A stretch of DNA of 64,000 nucleotides from Allantophomopsis cytisporea. Taxonomy: Eukaryota > Ascomycota > Leotiomycetes > Phacidiales > Phacidiaceae. Positions within the stretch are counted from its first letter, which is position 1. Every line of letters starts with the position of its first letter. The position numbers were made by a program, and so were the translations under genes. The notes under the pieces were generated by a model. It was not told where the DNA came from. It did no database searches and saw only the letters and a program-made list of their open reading frames with translations. The stretch spans positions 558,001 to 622,000 of the forward strand of contig CP103029.1 of the NCBI GenBank assembly GCA_024752435.1. The letters are read 5' to 3'. Below, piece after piece: positions 36,624-47,703 of the stretch.

Positions 36624-38075
36624 GATGAAGGCTTGTCTATGTTCTATGCAAAACTGGGTGGAAACGGAAGAAAAAAAGGTGGATGGGAATGAGAGGATGA
36701 GAAAAGAACAAGATGAAAGCGGACGAGTAGATGTAGTGCTTATGTTAGGTCAGGTCGTTTGGGTTTATCAGGACGTCCTTTCACATGCCACGCCTTCGCC
36801 GGGTAGGAGTGAGGCTAAATCCACACACGATTCCCCGGATTACTCTACGGAGAGTCAAGGGCAATAATCAATAATAAGTCAGGCGCCAAAAATGTTCGGG
36901 GGAGTGAGATGGAGATTATATCATGAGACTCTACGAAGCATCAATACTCGACCAATTACGGACATGGGAAGTCAGGAAGAAGAGACACAAGTTCGGAAAT
37001 GCATGTGAAATTGCTGCTCTTTGACTCGTCCTGATCAGCCCAGCCTAGCCGAAGTATCACGCAAAAGGTTTAGAGTGAATAAGGGATGCCGAGGTTCTTT
37101 CTATGTCCTCGTGCCTGATGTACGAGGTAAACAAGGTATTGACGTCAGATGATAATCCACGTGATGAGATTCGATGCATCTGTACCTAGGTACCTAGGAA
37201 TCCTTAGCCCTCACATGACAAGGAAAGGACAGATACCAAGAGAGGTAGTAGGTAGGTATCTAGGTAAGGCAGGCAATTATTCCATTTCATTTCTCGTTCG
37301 CACAAATCAAAGGTTTTGGTGTTGACGGTCAAATCCATCGTTCTTGGTCAACTCTCACTCTACCTAATCTCTCCCAAACCGAGCGACAAGCATGGTCATC
37401 CTTCGAGACTTGACTCCTCCGTTTACTTGCTAAGTTTCAAGGCGTTCTGGACTATTCACCAGGCAATCCACGCAGATATCTCCCCTCACAGGAGTCCCCA
37501 GTAGCAAATTCTCACCGGTAAACATCGTTATTTGCTGTATCTTACAGGCATCAACACACCAAAACACACTCTGCACGGTCCTAATTTCGCAGATCCAAGG
37601 TTTGTTCAGTTAACGCTCCGTACTCCCGTACTTCGTACTTTCTCTATTCTACCCAGCCTCTTCCTCAAGTCAAGCCCTTCCACCGCTCAAGCACTTGAGC
37701 TACTCCAGAATTGTCTTCAGCAATCTTGTAGGTCCACCCTGACTCGGCTTTTCCTATTATTTGTCCTGGGGTTAACAGCCAACCATCTTGCTGAGCTGGC
37801 AAATGGTTGGCACCGCGACGTCTCTTTCCTCCCCTTAATTGGCTATGTAAGCGATGTTTACATTATTTCCTATTTCGATATCCTTCCCCACCTATCACGA
37901 GCCTCTCCGATGATGCTGGCCTCAAACTTGGCCTTGGCTGTCTGATTTTGTTGCATCTTCGCGTCTTGCTGTTCTTCGTGTTTATGGTTGTCCTGTTCTT
38001 TCCACGTCGCTGCCAACTGATGTTTGGATATCGACAACACACCGACTTTTCCATTAGTTCCGAGAGCTGGACAAA
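36624..38075. other. Divergent intergenic region
   Basis: This 1.45-kb spacer holds promoters of the acyl-CoA dehydrogenase and of the coiled-coil protein. It includes a perfect 14-bp palindrome (37185-37198) and nearby GTAGGTAGGTATCTAGGTAAGG repeats at about 37246-37268. The 500 bp before 38076 are probably 5'UTR. Confidence 0.4.
37185..37198. repeat. Perfect 14-bp palindrome CCTAGGTACCTAGG
   Basis: The sequence equals its own reverse complement and sits among TAGGTA/TACCTA repeats. A protein-binding site or replication slippage are both possible. Confidence 0.7.
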
Positions 38076-40274
38076 ATGGCTGAGGTACAACAAAATGACG
38101 ACCTTCCCATCGCTGTACGAAGAAAAAGACGAAGCTCGCTCGGACCAGTTCTTGCCAAAGAATCTCAGAATGTAAAAGCACGCGGTCGTGGTATAGATAC
38201 CCCGCCCTCAACCCCACGACAGGCAAAGAAGAGAGTACGCTTCTCGGACCCGGGTCCAGCAGTCACAGAAGATTTCTCTACTGGCTTAACACCATCCCTT
38301 AGAAGGGCTTCAATAAACGCGTTGCCACCCGCCTCAACCACCCCACGTCGAAGACAACCTACGCCTGCTAGTCGCCGAAGCAGATTCGAAAATGACATCC
38401 CACTTAGTGGCACAGTACAATTTGCCCCTCTCCGCCAAGTCCTTGAGGGTAGAGTTAAGAGGAGGTTACAAAGAAACAGGTTGAGCGAAGAAGTCAACCG
38501 AATAGACTATAATAAGAGAAGCAAATCAAAGGCTCGTCGAGCAGAACTCGAACGACTTCGAAATGCGCTCGCAGAGAAGGATCGAGAAATGGAAGAGCTT
38601 CGGGATGCTATGGATGTAGCCAGTCAAATAGGGGATGAACAAGTTTTACGGGCACGAATGGAAGCACACGATGACAGAGTACGGGATCTCGAGTCCGAAA
38701 TTGATCGTCTCAAGGACGAGTTACATACACACGAGGGTCAGTCGAACATGCATGACTGGACCATCAATGACCCATTTGATGACGACAATGATTTTGGTGC
38801 TCATAATTATGACGATTTCGATGATGGGAGTGTTTTGCACGGAACTCCAGAGCCACTCATCCTCTCACCCCCAGAGTCTGCACCAGATACACCTACCAGA
38901 TCGTATATGCAAGAAGGAACCCAAGCCGCATTTGATGATCTGGAGAAGACAGGACTGTATTCTCAACTGTCATCTTTACAACGGGAAGTGGAGGCACTGT
39001 CCTCGAAACTCGAGGCAAAGAAATCATATCAGGAGACTCTTTCTGCAAAGCTTTCTCCTCTTGTTCCCACCGAAAACCTTGACATGGCTCTTGATTCTGT
39101 CCTCGAAAAATTGGCGTCATCACAAGCATCAGCGAAGCATGCAGCTGAACGTTTTGACGCTCTCAAGACTGAAATTGGAAATCTGGGCTTCTCAAACGAC
39201 ACGGAGACAACTATCGGACAAATTGCAAGTCAATTCCGACAGGCTAGGATTGAGCTAGAGCACCTGACGCCCGGTGAGAATACTGAAGGCTTTGAGAACG
39301 ACAAAGTCTTGTCAATGCTCATTGGCAGAGTGCGCAGTCTACTCGATCAAGTTAAATCCCGTGATGCCGATATCGACCAATATCACGAGCAAGAGACACT
39401 ACTTCGACAACAGCTTGGTGCAAACGCCAATGCATTGACAACTTTGCAAGACGAGCTAGTTGTCTCAAAGATGCAAACTGCAAAACTCGAAGAGGAGCTC
39501 AAGTTTTCAGTTGAAAGTAATGAAAAACTTAAAACCGCTTTGGAGGGCTACCGTATCGAAGTAGCTGGCCTCGAGAAGTTGATTGAGGCCATGGATGCCT
39601 CAAACAATGAATCAGAAGCACAACTACGTCGCGAGATGGCTCAGGCTATTGGTTGTCTGGAGAGTGATCTAGAAGACGAGAAGATGCGTCATGAAACCAC
39701 GAAGGCAGAAGCAGAAACAAGCAAAATCCTTCTTGCTGAGTTCCAGGCTCGTCTTGCTGCAGCTCTCGAAGCTGCTGAGACCATGAAGTTGGAGATGGAA
39801 ATGACTGTATCAGAATTACGCTCATCTGCCCTCGAGAAAGAACAGCAATATGATGATGGTTTGGCATCTCAAAGAGATGAATTCCGCAAGGAGTTTGATC
39901 GCGTAAACGGATCCTTTCTTACTGCCCAACAAGCCATTCACAAATTGCAGGAGGAGAACAAGGACTTGTCTGCACAAGCAAACAGTGAGCGGATGAGAGC
40001 ACGAGCAGTAGTACAAACAATGAGGGACCAACTCATGGGAGCTATGGATATCAGCGTGGGTTTTCTCGGTGAAAGACTAGCAAACACAGAACCAGAGGTC
40101 GCGAATGCTTTAAGTGTCATCCCCAGTACACCATCAAATGCACCTATGAGATTCTTGGATAGCGGTCGAGCACGGAAATCTGGGAGCAAGAAACGCAGAT
40201 ATGATAGTGGATTGGGAATGCTAGAAGAAGAAGATGACGACGGGACCAGAGAGCAGTGCGAGCTGACTGTTTAG
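38076..40274 (+). CDS. Large coiled-coil protein with possible PP1-docking motif
   Basis: One exon encodes 732 residues. The N-terminus is basic and Ser/Pro-rich, with TPPSTPRQAKKRVRFSDPGP at 42-61. This contains RVRF (53-56), a match to the RVxF docking motif for protein phosphatase 1. Basic stretches (RRKRRSS, near the C-terminus KKRR) look like nuclear signals. Most of the rest is predicted coiled coil: ARRAELERLRNALAEKDREM near 150, then long heptad-rich stretches from about 290 to 680, interrupted by an acidic segment (DPFDDDNDFG). The overall design (basic N-terminus, long rods, TP/SP sites) suggests a chromosome-, spindle- or septum-associated scaffold. I do not recognise a named family. 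Confidence 0.85.
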   Translation: MAEVQQNDDLPIAVRRKRRSSLGPVLAKESQNVKARGRGIDTPPSTPRQAKKRVRFSDPGPAVTEDFSTGLTPSLRRASINALPPASTTPRRRQPTPASRRSRFENDIPLSGTVQFAPLRQVLEGRVKRRLQRNRLSEEVNRIDYNKRSKSKARRAELERLRNALAEKDREMEELRDAMDVASQIGDEQVLRARMEAHDDRVRDLESEIDRLKDELHTHEGQSNMHDWTINDPFDDDNDFGAHNYDDFDDGSVLHGTPEPLILSPPESAPDTPTRSYMQEGTQAAFDDLEKTGLYSQLSSLQREVEALSSKLEAKKSYQETLSAKLSPLVPTENLDMALDSVLEKLASSQASAKHAAERFDALKTEIGNLGFSNDTETTIGQIASQFRQARIELEHLTPGENTEGFENDKVLSMLIGRVRSLLDQVKSRDADIDQYHEQETLLRQQLGANANALTTLQDELVVSKMQTAKLEEELKFSVESNEKLKTALEGYRIEVAGLEKLIEAMDASNNESEAQLRREMAQAIGCLESDLEDEKMRHETTKAEAETSKILLAEFQARLAAALEAAETMKLEMEMTVSELRSSALEKEQQYDDGLASQRDEFRKEFDRVNGSFLTAQQAIHKLQEENKDLSAQANSERMRARAVVQTMRDQLMGAMDISVGFLGERLANTEPEVANALSVIPSTPSNAPMRFLDSGRARKSGSKKRRYDSGLGMLEEEDDDGTREQCELTV

Positions 40275-40924
40275 TGTACGCTCCTTCGTTGTTTCCTAGA
40301 TAATGATATTTATGAATGTATGTGTCTGCCTATGTATCTACCCTCCGAATATGCCATGCCTTGTCAAATGGTCCACTCTCATTCACCGCATATGCATTGA
40401 CACCGAACACTATTCCTGGCCTTGCTAAGTTCACCGACCGGAGTTGTGTTACCCACACTTCGCAAAACCAGACTTTACAAGAGCAACATGTGTAATACTC
40501 TGAGGAGAATGCAAAGTTGTTATACGACGTAAGATTTCTAAGTGAAATAGTGTTCAGGTGCAACCTTCAGCTGGCAGCCTTGCTCGTAAAATAACACTAC
40601 GCGCAGAACTCTAGTTGGTCGCATGCTGAGGTCATTTCAGCCCCACCGGATAGCTCTTAGACCGCTGAAGCAGGAACATCGTTTGCGTATCTTGGCTTCC
40701 ACAAAGTCCTGTTTTTCAGCCTTGTCTCCAGGTTGCTGTGCACGTGGAAACAATGTGTCCAGAATTTGTGAAATACAGAGAACGTTCCCTACGACAGTAC
40801 CTCCCGTCATTTTGTATATAGATGCCTTTTCTTCCCGTTGGCGCCTTCTTTGTTTTCCACTATCTGCATTTGAAATACAGACTTTTGATATCCCTCAAAT
40901 GCCAATTATTTTGATTAGTCCAAC
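40275..40924. other. Intergenic
   Basis: This 650-bp spacer lies between two plus-strand genes and carries a 3' flank and a promoter. No gene was recognised. Confidence 0.4.
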
Positions 40925-42466
40925 ATGGCAGTAGCATCATCAGTAACTTCTACACCGTCTCCGGATAGTGGCCCTAAGCGGAACTTCTATGCCTCTCAGA
41001 TCGGTGGCCAAAAGGTAGAGCCGCTCACCTACACTGGATCACCACTCCAACTTTTACGTGCAGATATTCAAACTGGATTTAAATACCTCTGGTTCCTTCC
41101 CTACATCGTTATTCCCTTCACTCCGTGGCCTTCTGGGGCTCTGGATGAGTTATGCTGGAAGTCGTATAAGAACGTATGGGCCATGACCCTTCATGTCATC
41201 TTGTTCTTCGCACAGCTGGGTTTCATTGTGTGGTTGGCTCTTGGTCTTGTTTTTTGGTTCCCGGTTTGGGGTTATGTCGCTGGCATAATCGGCTTCTCGG
41301 TTTTCAACGAGGCATTTTGTGTTCTGATCAACGGCTGGAAACGGGATTTTGTCAGTAAAGTATACATCAGTCCTGAGGATCAAGAGAAGTATAAAGACGA
41401 GAAATGGGTATTTATGAATGGTGTTGCAGTAGGGTAGGTTTCCTTTCATTTTCATTGTGGAAAGATTACTGATGAAGTTAGCCATCATTGGATGCAGAGC
41501 AATCTTGATCGCATGGCAATGACATTTCGAAGACCAGTACAAGGTGTCCACAACAAAACGTATGTTTTGCATAACCTCTATCCGGCTTCGTGCTGATTTT
41601 TCAGGTCTGGGATCATATTCGACTGTCTTGAGTGCCTCATCCAACGCAACTTCGGATTCGCTGGTAATGATATACGATCTGGATATAAGATTATCAAGAA
41701 CACTCTTTATGACCCACAGTACAAGAAAGTCATATTTATCCTGCATTCTCAAGGTGGCATAGAAGGCGGTATGATCATCGACTGGCTTCTTCAAGAGGTT
41801 CCCCAAGACCTCATGTCCAAGCTTGAAGTCTATACGTTTGGTTGCGCAGCGAATCACTTCAACAATCCTCACGCCAGGCAGGAGACACAGGACAATGCGG
41901 TTCGAGGAAAGAAAGAGGGTTCCCGGCTGAAAGAGAACGGAAAGGCGATTCGGTACATTGAACACTACGCTAACAGCGAAGATTTTGTCTCGAGATGGGG
42001 AGTCCTCAATTATGTGTGTGATGTTCCCAAATATGTAACGGCGCCACGGTACATGGGACGAGTCTTTGAACGCAGTGGGCCGGGACATCAACTAAATCAG
42101 CATTACCTCGACAATATGTTCCCTTATGACTTTAAGGCTAATAGGGCAGCTGATCACTGCGAGTTCATGGATTCGAAGCTTGATTTGGGTGGAGATCATG
42201 ATTTGAAGAATGACATTCGTGAAGGAATTACACAAAGTCTTGAGGGAACCGAGGACAGGAGGGAAGCTATCTTAAGGGAAAGTGATGAGGAGGGTAAGAA
42301 GGAAGCTGAGAAGACAGGAAGTCGAAGGAACAGTCGAGGAAAGACTGTAAGAGTGAAAGACTTGAGTAGGTTATGGCTGTACAGAAATGGAGAGAGTCCA
42401 CCACCGGATAAAAAGGACAGTGGACGATTCGATGTGAATAAGAAGAAGATCAACGGAACTACATAG
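40925..42466 (+). CDS. Membrane-associated alpha/beta hydrolase-like protein
   Basis: Three exons (40925-41433, 41482-41559, 41605-42466) give 482 residues. The N-terminal third has two hydrophobic segments (YLWFLPYIVIPFTPW; then TLHVILFFAQLGFIVWLALGLVFWFPVWG). The middle has KKVIFILHSQGGIEGG, a lipase-type elbow with Ser244 as the likely nucleophile. It is preceded by RSGYKIIKNTLYDPQYK and followed by VYTFGCAANHFNNP and RYIEHYANSEDFVSRWG, which fits a DUF676-like fungal hydrolase. The C-terminal 90 residues are charged and disordered. The likely role is a membrane-bound esterase or lipase; the substrate is unknown. The two small introns are conventional GT-AG. Confidence 0.85.
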
Positions 42467-43217
42467 CTACAGTTATGCTCTTCAATGCGAAATGTATATT
42501 GGCAATCACTGGCACTCAGACCTAACGACGTTTCAGTCGTTGATGGTCTTCTGGAGTTTACCCGCCCCTATTTTCCACGTGATACTACTTAGATATGTGT
42601 GATTCAATCATGTATCTGTTTATATAGTTCTCACTGAATCTACATCTTATAGCTGGAAAACCTTTGTACATTCGTTTTTATTGTACAAAGACCATGGCCA
42701 TAGGAGAAGCATACAAAACCTATACCCTCTACATCTCCTACACTTTCACTATTGGTCTTTTTTTTCTTCAAACTCTTATGCTTCTATAAAGAGTGTTGCC
42801 CAACAAGCGATTTGAAAAAACATCAGTAGAACAAAGGATATTGATCCGCCTTCTTCATAAGTCTTCTCGTGAAATCCAGAAATGTGTATACAACGTTGCT
42901 TGGGGAAGGAAACACCTACATTTGGTGTCTTTTGTGATAAATATCTCAGATGATCGAGCTTCAACTAGAATTCATCCCGAAGATGCAAAGAGGACAGGTG
43001 AAATAATGACATTTGGTCTTTTTGTAGTCTACCAACAACCCTCCTCGGGACTTGAATCTCATCATACATCACAAGTCATTCAAACCCATCCCTGCTCCCA
43101 TTCCCATGCAAAGTAATAACCATCGCAATCATAAATTCTCAAAAACTAAGAGGTATCATAAACTTTAAACCAACACAACGAAATGAAAAGTAACCCCGCT
43201 TCGCAAACCCAACTTAT
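42467..43217. other. Convergent intergenic region
   Basis: This 750-bp AT-rich spacer lies between the 3' ends of the hydrolase and the patatin-like gene. No gene was recognised. Confidence 0.4.
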
Positions 43218-45187
43218 TTATCTCCTATAATCCGGTTTCTTGTTCATGTCAACCACAGGTGGTGGTCCATCATCGATCGGGTATGGCAAAGGAGCCCTCT
43301 TGCCTCCATTCACATGATCTTCGGGCAATGGTGTCTTAGGGGGGAGAGGCGGCGGGCTAACTCTTTGGTGCTGAATGCGGAGTGGTTCTGGGGGGCGAGG
43401 ATATTCATCCAGGCTCATTATGGCGATCTTATCTGTACCGGCAGCGTTGTGATATTGTGAAGGTGTGGGATTATTGACAACAAAAGAGTCGGAATTACGC
43501 TTGATGTTTGGATTCTGGGAACCTGAGGAGGAGGGAGGTCCGACGGAGGAGACAGCATGGGAGCCATTAGAAGATGGTGGTGCATGAGATCCAACCGATG
43601 ATCCTGTGTGTGGTCTCTGGTCGCTGATGCGGTCATTCGAAGAGCGTGGTGATACCTGCGTTGGTACGGCGAGGGTGTCATTCGCTCCAGAATCGTAGCT
43701 CTGACGATTTGACCTAGGACTTTGTGGTACACGTATCATAACTTCCGGGACTTCAGCGGGTAGTTCGACTGCTAGTGGATGTGCCTCTGGAACATCCGGC
43801 AGATCTTTTTGTGCTGCTGGGGAGACGTCACGGCCTTCTAGGCGGGCACGTGCCTTGTAGATTTTGGCCATTTTCGCAGCTGCATCTACATTCATTCTTT
43901 GCACTTCGGCCTTGCCAAGATAACGACGGGTGCCAGTACTGATATCAGCGAGTCTGTTCCATTCGTTCATGCCGAATTCTCCAACACCAATTTCAACATT
44001 GAGACGGTAGTAGTTCTCCGTGTTAACGCCACGTCTGCCCAGATGGTCTCTGAGCATATGTTGATGTGTATCCTCGCATCCTTCGATCTTATTGATGAGT
44101 CGTTTCCGAGCCTCAGCAAATTCTCCCATGAATCCCTCGTACCAGAGATGACTTTGTTGGTCGCTGCCGTGGGGTCGCTTTCCCGTTCCGATACTGACGA
44201 ACACTCCAACATCACGTCCAGGCCATTCGTTAATGGTAGCTTCATCCAGGACTGTAGGAGAAGGATTATATTGTCCGGCACCCTCGTCGATGAACACAGA
44301 TTGACCAACTTGAATCGGCTTGAATGCTAGGCCTGTTGCTGAAGTGGCGCGACCGGCTTGCCATATTGTACAATTAAATTCTGGGGCAGGCTCCTTCCGA
44401 GAATCGTAGGATCGAAGGAGTGCAGGTTGGCTCCCCTTCGGAGTCCCTTTATATATGGCGGTAACAGCCCTGTAAACAATTAGTCAGGTGTCGCACATGG
44501 GTTTATTTGTACGTACGTCTTCGTTCTATATTCCCGTCCATCATATAAATATGCATTTGGGTTTCCCCACCGTCCATACACCTGTCTCTGTTGATAACTA
44601 GTAGGACTTCTGTTGCTGAAACTTGCCACACTTGCAGTGCTGGCATGCCTATGCACACCGGAAGAGTGTGGAGGGCTCATTGGGCTCGCGTCCTCCGCAT
44701 CATTTCCCTCATTTGCAAATATAGTATGCTCCCTCACACACTCTCTGATAGCTTCTTCCAGCTTACTCGCCTTGAATAACGTCGATCTATATGGGATTCC
44801 CGCAATTGTTTTATCCGTTTCGAATACTTTTCTTGTCATCCGCACGTAGACTTCCTTGCAAGTCTCGAGGTCCAGTCGCAAGCGACCAAGCATGATCGCG
44901 ATCAATCCACCAGTACCAGTGCCGCAAATGAGGTCGAAATGATCCGCTGGTTTGGGGATTTGATCACGGCGAGGTGCGGAACCGTGGATTTCGACATATG
45001 TTCGATGCATCAGTTCTTGGATGATGATGAGCATGGAATACCCTCTCACTCCTCCGCCATCTGTGTACCACTGTCAGTGCTTTTTTGTCTTTCGCGATTG
45101 AGGGGTTGCGGGGTATTTACCCAACGATAATATTCGAAGAGGAGGACCCTTTGTGGTGTCCTTCCTTCGCAATCCGTTACTCTCCAT
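43218..45187 (-). CDS. Patatin-like phospholipase-fold protein, probable non-catalytic variant
   Basis: Three exons (45121-45187, 44517-45060, 43218-44469) give 620 residues in phase. The patatin fold is clear: LRILSLDGGGVRGYSMLIII (oxyanion DGGGVRG at 23-29), HFDLICGTGTGGLIAIMLGRLR, and ETDKTIAGIPYRSTLFKASKLEEAI. The usual nucleophile elbow GTSTG here reads GTGTG (69-73), so Gly71 replaces the catalytic serine. The dyad aspartate loop reads DEGAGQYNP rather than DGG/DGA. The fold is otherwise complete and undamaged, so this is a probable pseudoenzyme rather than a pseudogene; I recall this GTGTG form in other Pezizomycotina. The C-terminal 200 residues are Pro/Ser-rich and disordered. Confidence 0.88.
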
Positions 45188-47703
45188 CTCGTCGCTTTCC
45201 AAAAAGATAGGTAGCCGCGCGCGGCGTGTTCGTGTTGTTTTGAATGATCAAGGAGCTGAGCGCGATGAAGGCAACCGTTAATCGCGCAAGAAAGTGGGAG
45301 ATGACTGTGTCGCTCAGGATAGAAGGCTGTAATATATGTAAGCCCCAGAGATATCCGTAGTCGGATTATCTATGTGAATATTCACAGAGTCGTGGAAAGT
45401 CGTTAAAATCAAGACCGTAGCTGAAGTATGAAGATTTAAGGGTTGTAAGGTCGAAAAGTACTATCTCGTACTTCGCGCTGATGACTTATGTTTGTCCGGT
45501 GTGACCGAGTCTCACGAGGCTGTGCGTGGTGGAAATGCTGGGGAGCTTTTGTCAATGACTACGATTTGCGACAGGGCTACCTTGGTACGTACCTGTGCGC
45601 ACTGAACTCCAGTGAAAGAGCGCGCGCCTCAAACTTAACCGTGTAGATGGAACTCTATTGTTGAAGCTGAAGTTGAAGCACTGGCCGCGCGAGGTCCACT
45701 CTCAGGTCGAACGTATGGACTTCACAACCCCTTCTGTTCTTTGGATGGATTTTAAGTTGAATTGCAGAAGATATGAGATAGATGTCTTGAATACCCGACC
45801 GATACTCCAAGAAAATAGGCGCTGTTAGCTATGTTTACTACAGTACCTGGTCAGTTGAAGTCAAAGTCAAAAGCATTCCAAAGGGAGACAAGGATCTACT
45901 CGAATCTCTCTCACTCACTCTCGCTCTATTGTAATCATACAGTAAGTCGCCAGTGAAAGTAAGTCAGTAATACCACCTCAACTGTTCCTCCTGGTGTACT
46001 GACGTACTTTTCTCTCTAATCCCCCTCCACATCAGACTTCACCATCAACTTCTGCGCCCATCTTTCTCCTTTCATTCTGTTGTTGTTTGCCGATTGCCAA
46101 GTACACCACTACCAAAAGCCGACAAAGTGTCGATAATCATCTCACTCTCATCCTTTGATTGGACCCATCGTGTTTTTTGAAGGCTCCTGAATGACGTTCC
46201 GAACAGGGATGTCAAAGATGCCAGGATGCCTAGTTTTTGGGCCTCTCGGACACTGTCTCTCATTCTTTCTCTCACTCTCACTCGATGCGGTTCACTAGGT
46301 TACCTATCATTTGTCCTAGTGACCCAACTTCAACGGTGGCTGTGCGGATTCAAGCTACTCTTCGCAGTATCTGTGCACCTATTGAAGCCCAAGATACTGA
46401 ATTAGTACTTGCGTTCCCTTGTACTACAACATCACAGCAACTGCGCGGGATCTTGGGCTTTCCGCATCAGCAAGTCAATGCGATGTTAAGTAAGCATCGA
46501 GGCCACGCACAAAATCGGGATCTGTACGGACCGAGCGGCAGATCTTCAGGCACGGACAGGATTCATCGTGGAAAAGTTGACTTCAGTTGCATTCTTAAAC
46601 TGAATACCGAGAAGAGGGTCAGGGAGTGCTGGTCATGAATCTCTCTCATTCTCCCATTGATTCCTGATTGCCACGTGATCGGATGTCTTTCCATGCCATT
46701 CGACTCAGACTCGAGTACGCTGATGCGCCACTCTATTTATGCAATTTTCACACGCACACTGACCAGATTGTGATCTTCTCATCGCCATCGAATTTGTTGA
46801 GTCGCCAGGGAATGATGGACTCCAAGCCACACCTCCTAGGTCGGTAGATCTTCATCCGAACATACGATCTTCATCATGAATGACATCGCCGCAGCGAAGC
46901 AGTGATGTTGAACGATTGAGATGTTGCGACTGAGACTGAGTTTCCTGATGCATGACGCCCCCACAACTTGATCAGTTGTTAGTCGTTATCATATACCAGT
47001 ATATGAAGATGTATAGTCTCTTGTATGCAATAAGTACTTGGATATCTCCGGGAGGTACATCTTGAATCTTGATAGAGATAAATCGAAATGATTGCTTTCT
47101 CGACATTCAGAGGTATCAACTTCAGCTTCAAACGCCGTGAACACGCTTTTGTCTACTGACACCTTATGAATAATACTTTTGTTCAAACTGAATTTCTACT
47201 ACACAATACATGCTTTCTCTTCAGCTGACATCCTTATGGGTCAGTAATACTTGTAACATCACAACTTAACCATATTTATGATACATGGTGTGCATTTTCA
47301 CATAGTACTAAAGCATCACAAACTCTTCTTATCTAAAATGCCGGAAAGAAACAGTAACTATTTACGTTTTGATGGCGCAAGTATAAAAGCTACTTGGTTA
47401 TTGAATATTACTTAGATTGAAATCTAGTAAACTCAATTTGCATCTGGATTATCAACAGAAATGGGCTCAAGGGCATGACTGAGGCTTGGTCACCCGCCGT
47501 CGTGCCTTCCCGCAATTATACCATATGAGGTTAAAACTGAACGGATAGTAGAATAGAGACTGCCTCCTCATCAGCAACACCACTACACATAACATAATCA
47601 AAGCTAGCAATATCAAGTGCATACTTGAATTATTCATTACTCATTATAAAGACAGCCGTTAGCAATTAACGGCGCAAACTTTCTTTTTCTTTTTCCTTTA
47701 CTT
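45188..47703. other. Long intergenic region
   Basis: This 2.5-kb spacer includes the patatin-like gene promoter and TCTC/ACTC-rich tracts at 45895-46030 and 46240-46280. A plus-strand open stretch at 46237-46638 lacks protein-like features. Nothing else was recognised. Confidence 0.4.

Noticed and set aside
38635..39258. A 207-codon frame overlapping the coiled-coil gene
   Set aside because: Same-strand shifted frame rich in Ser, His and Trp without domain likeness; the 732-residue frame explains the region.
41150..42091. A 313-codon antisense open frame
   Set aside because: It lies opposite the spliced hydrolase gene, whose motifs and splice phases are clear; the antisense text has no recognisable domain.
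46237..46638. A 133-codon plus-strand frame in the patatin/rhodopsin spacer
   Set aside because: The start falls in a TCTC repeat and the composition is not protein-like; no splice partner was found.
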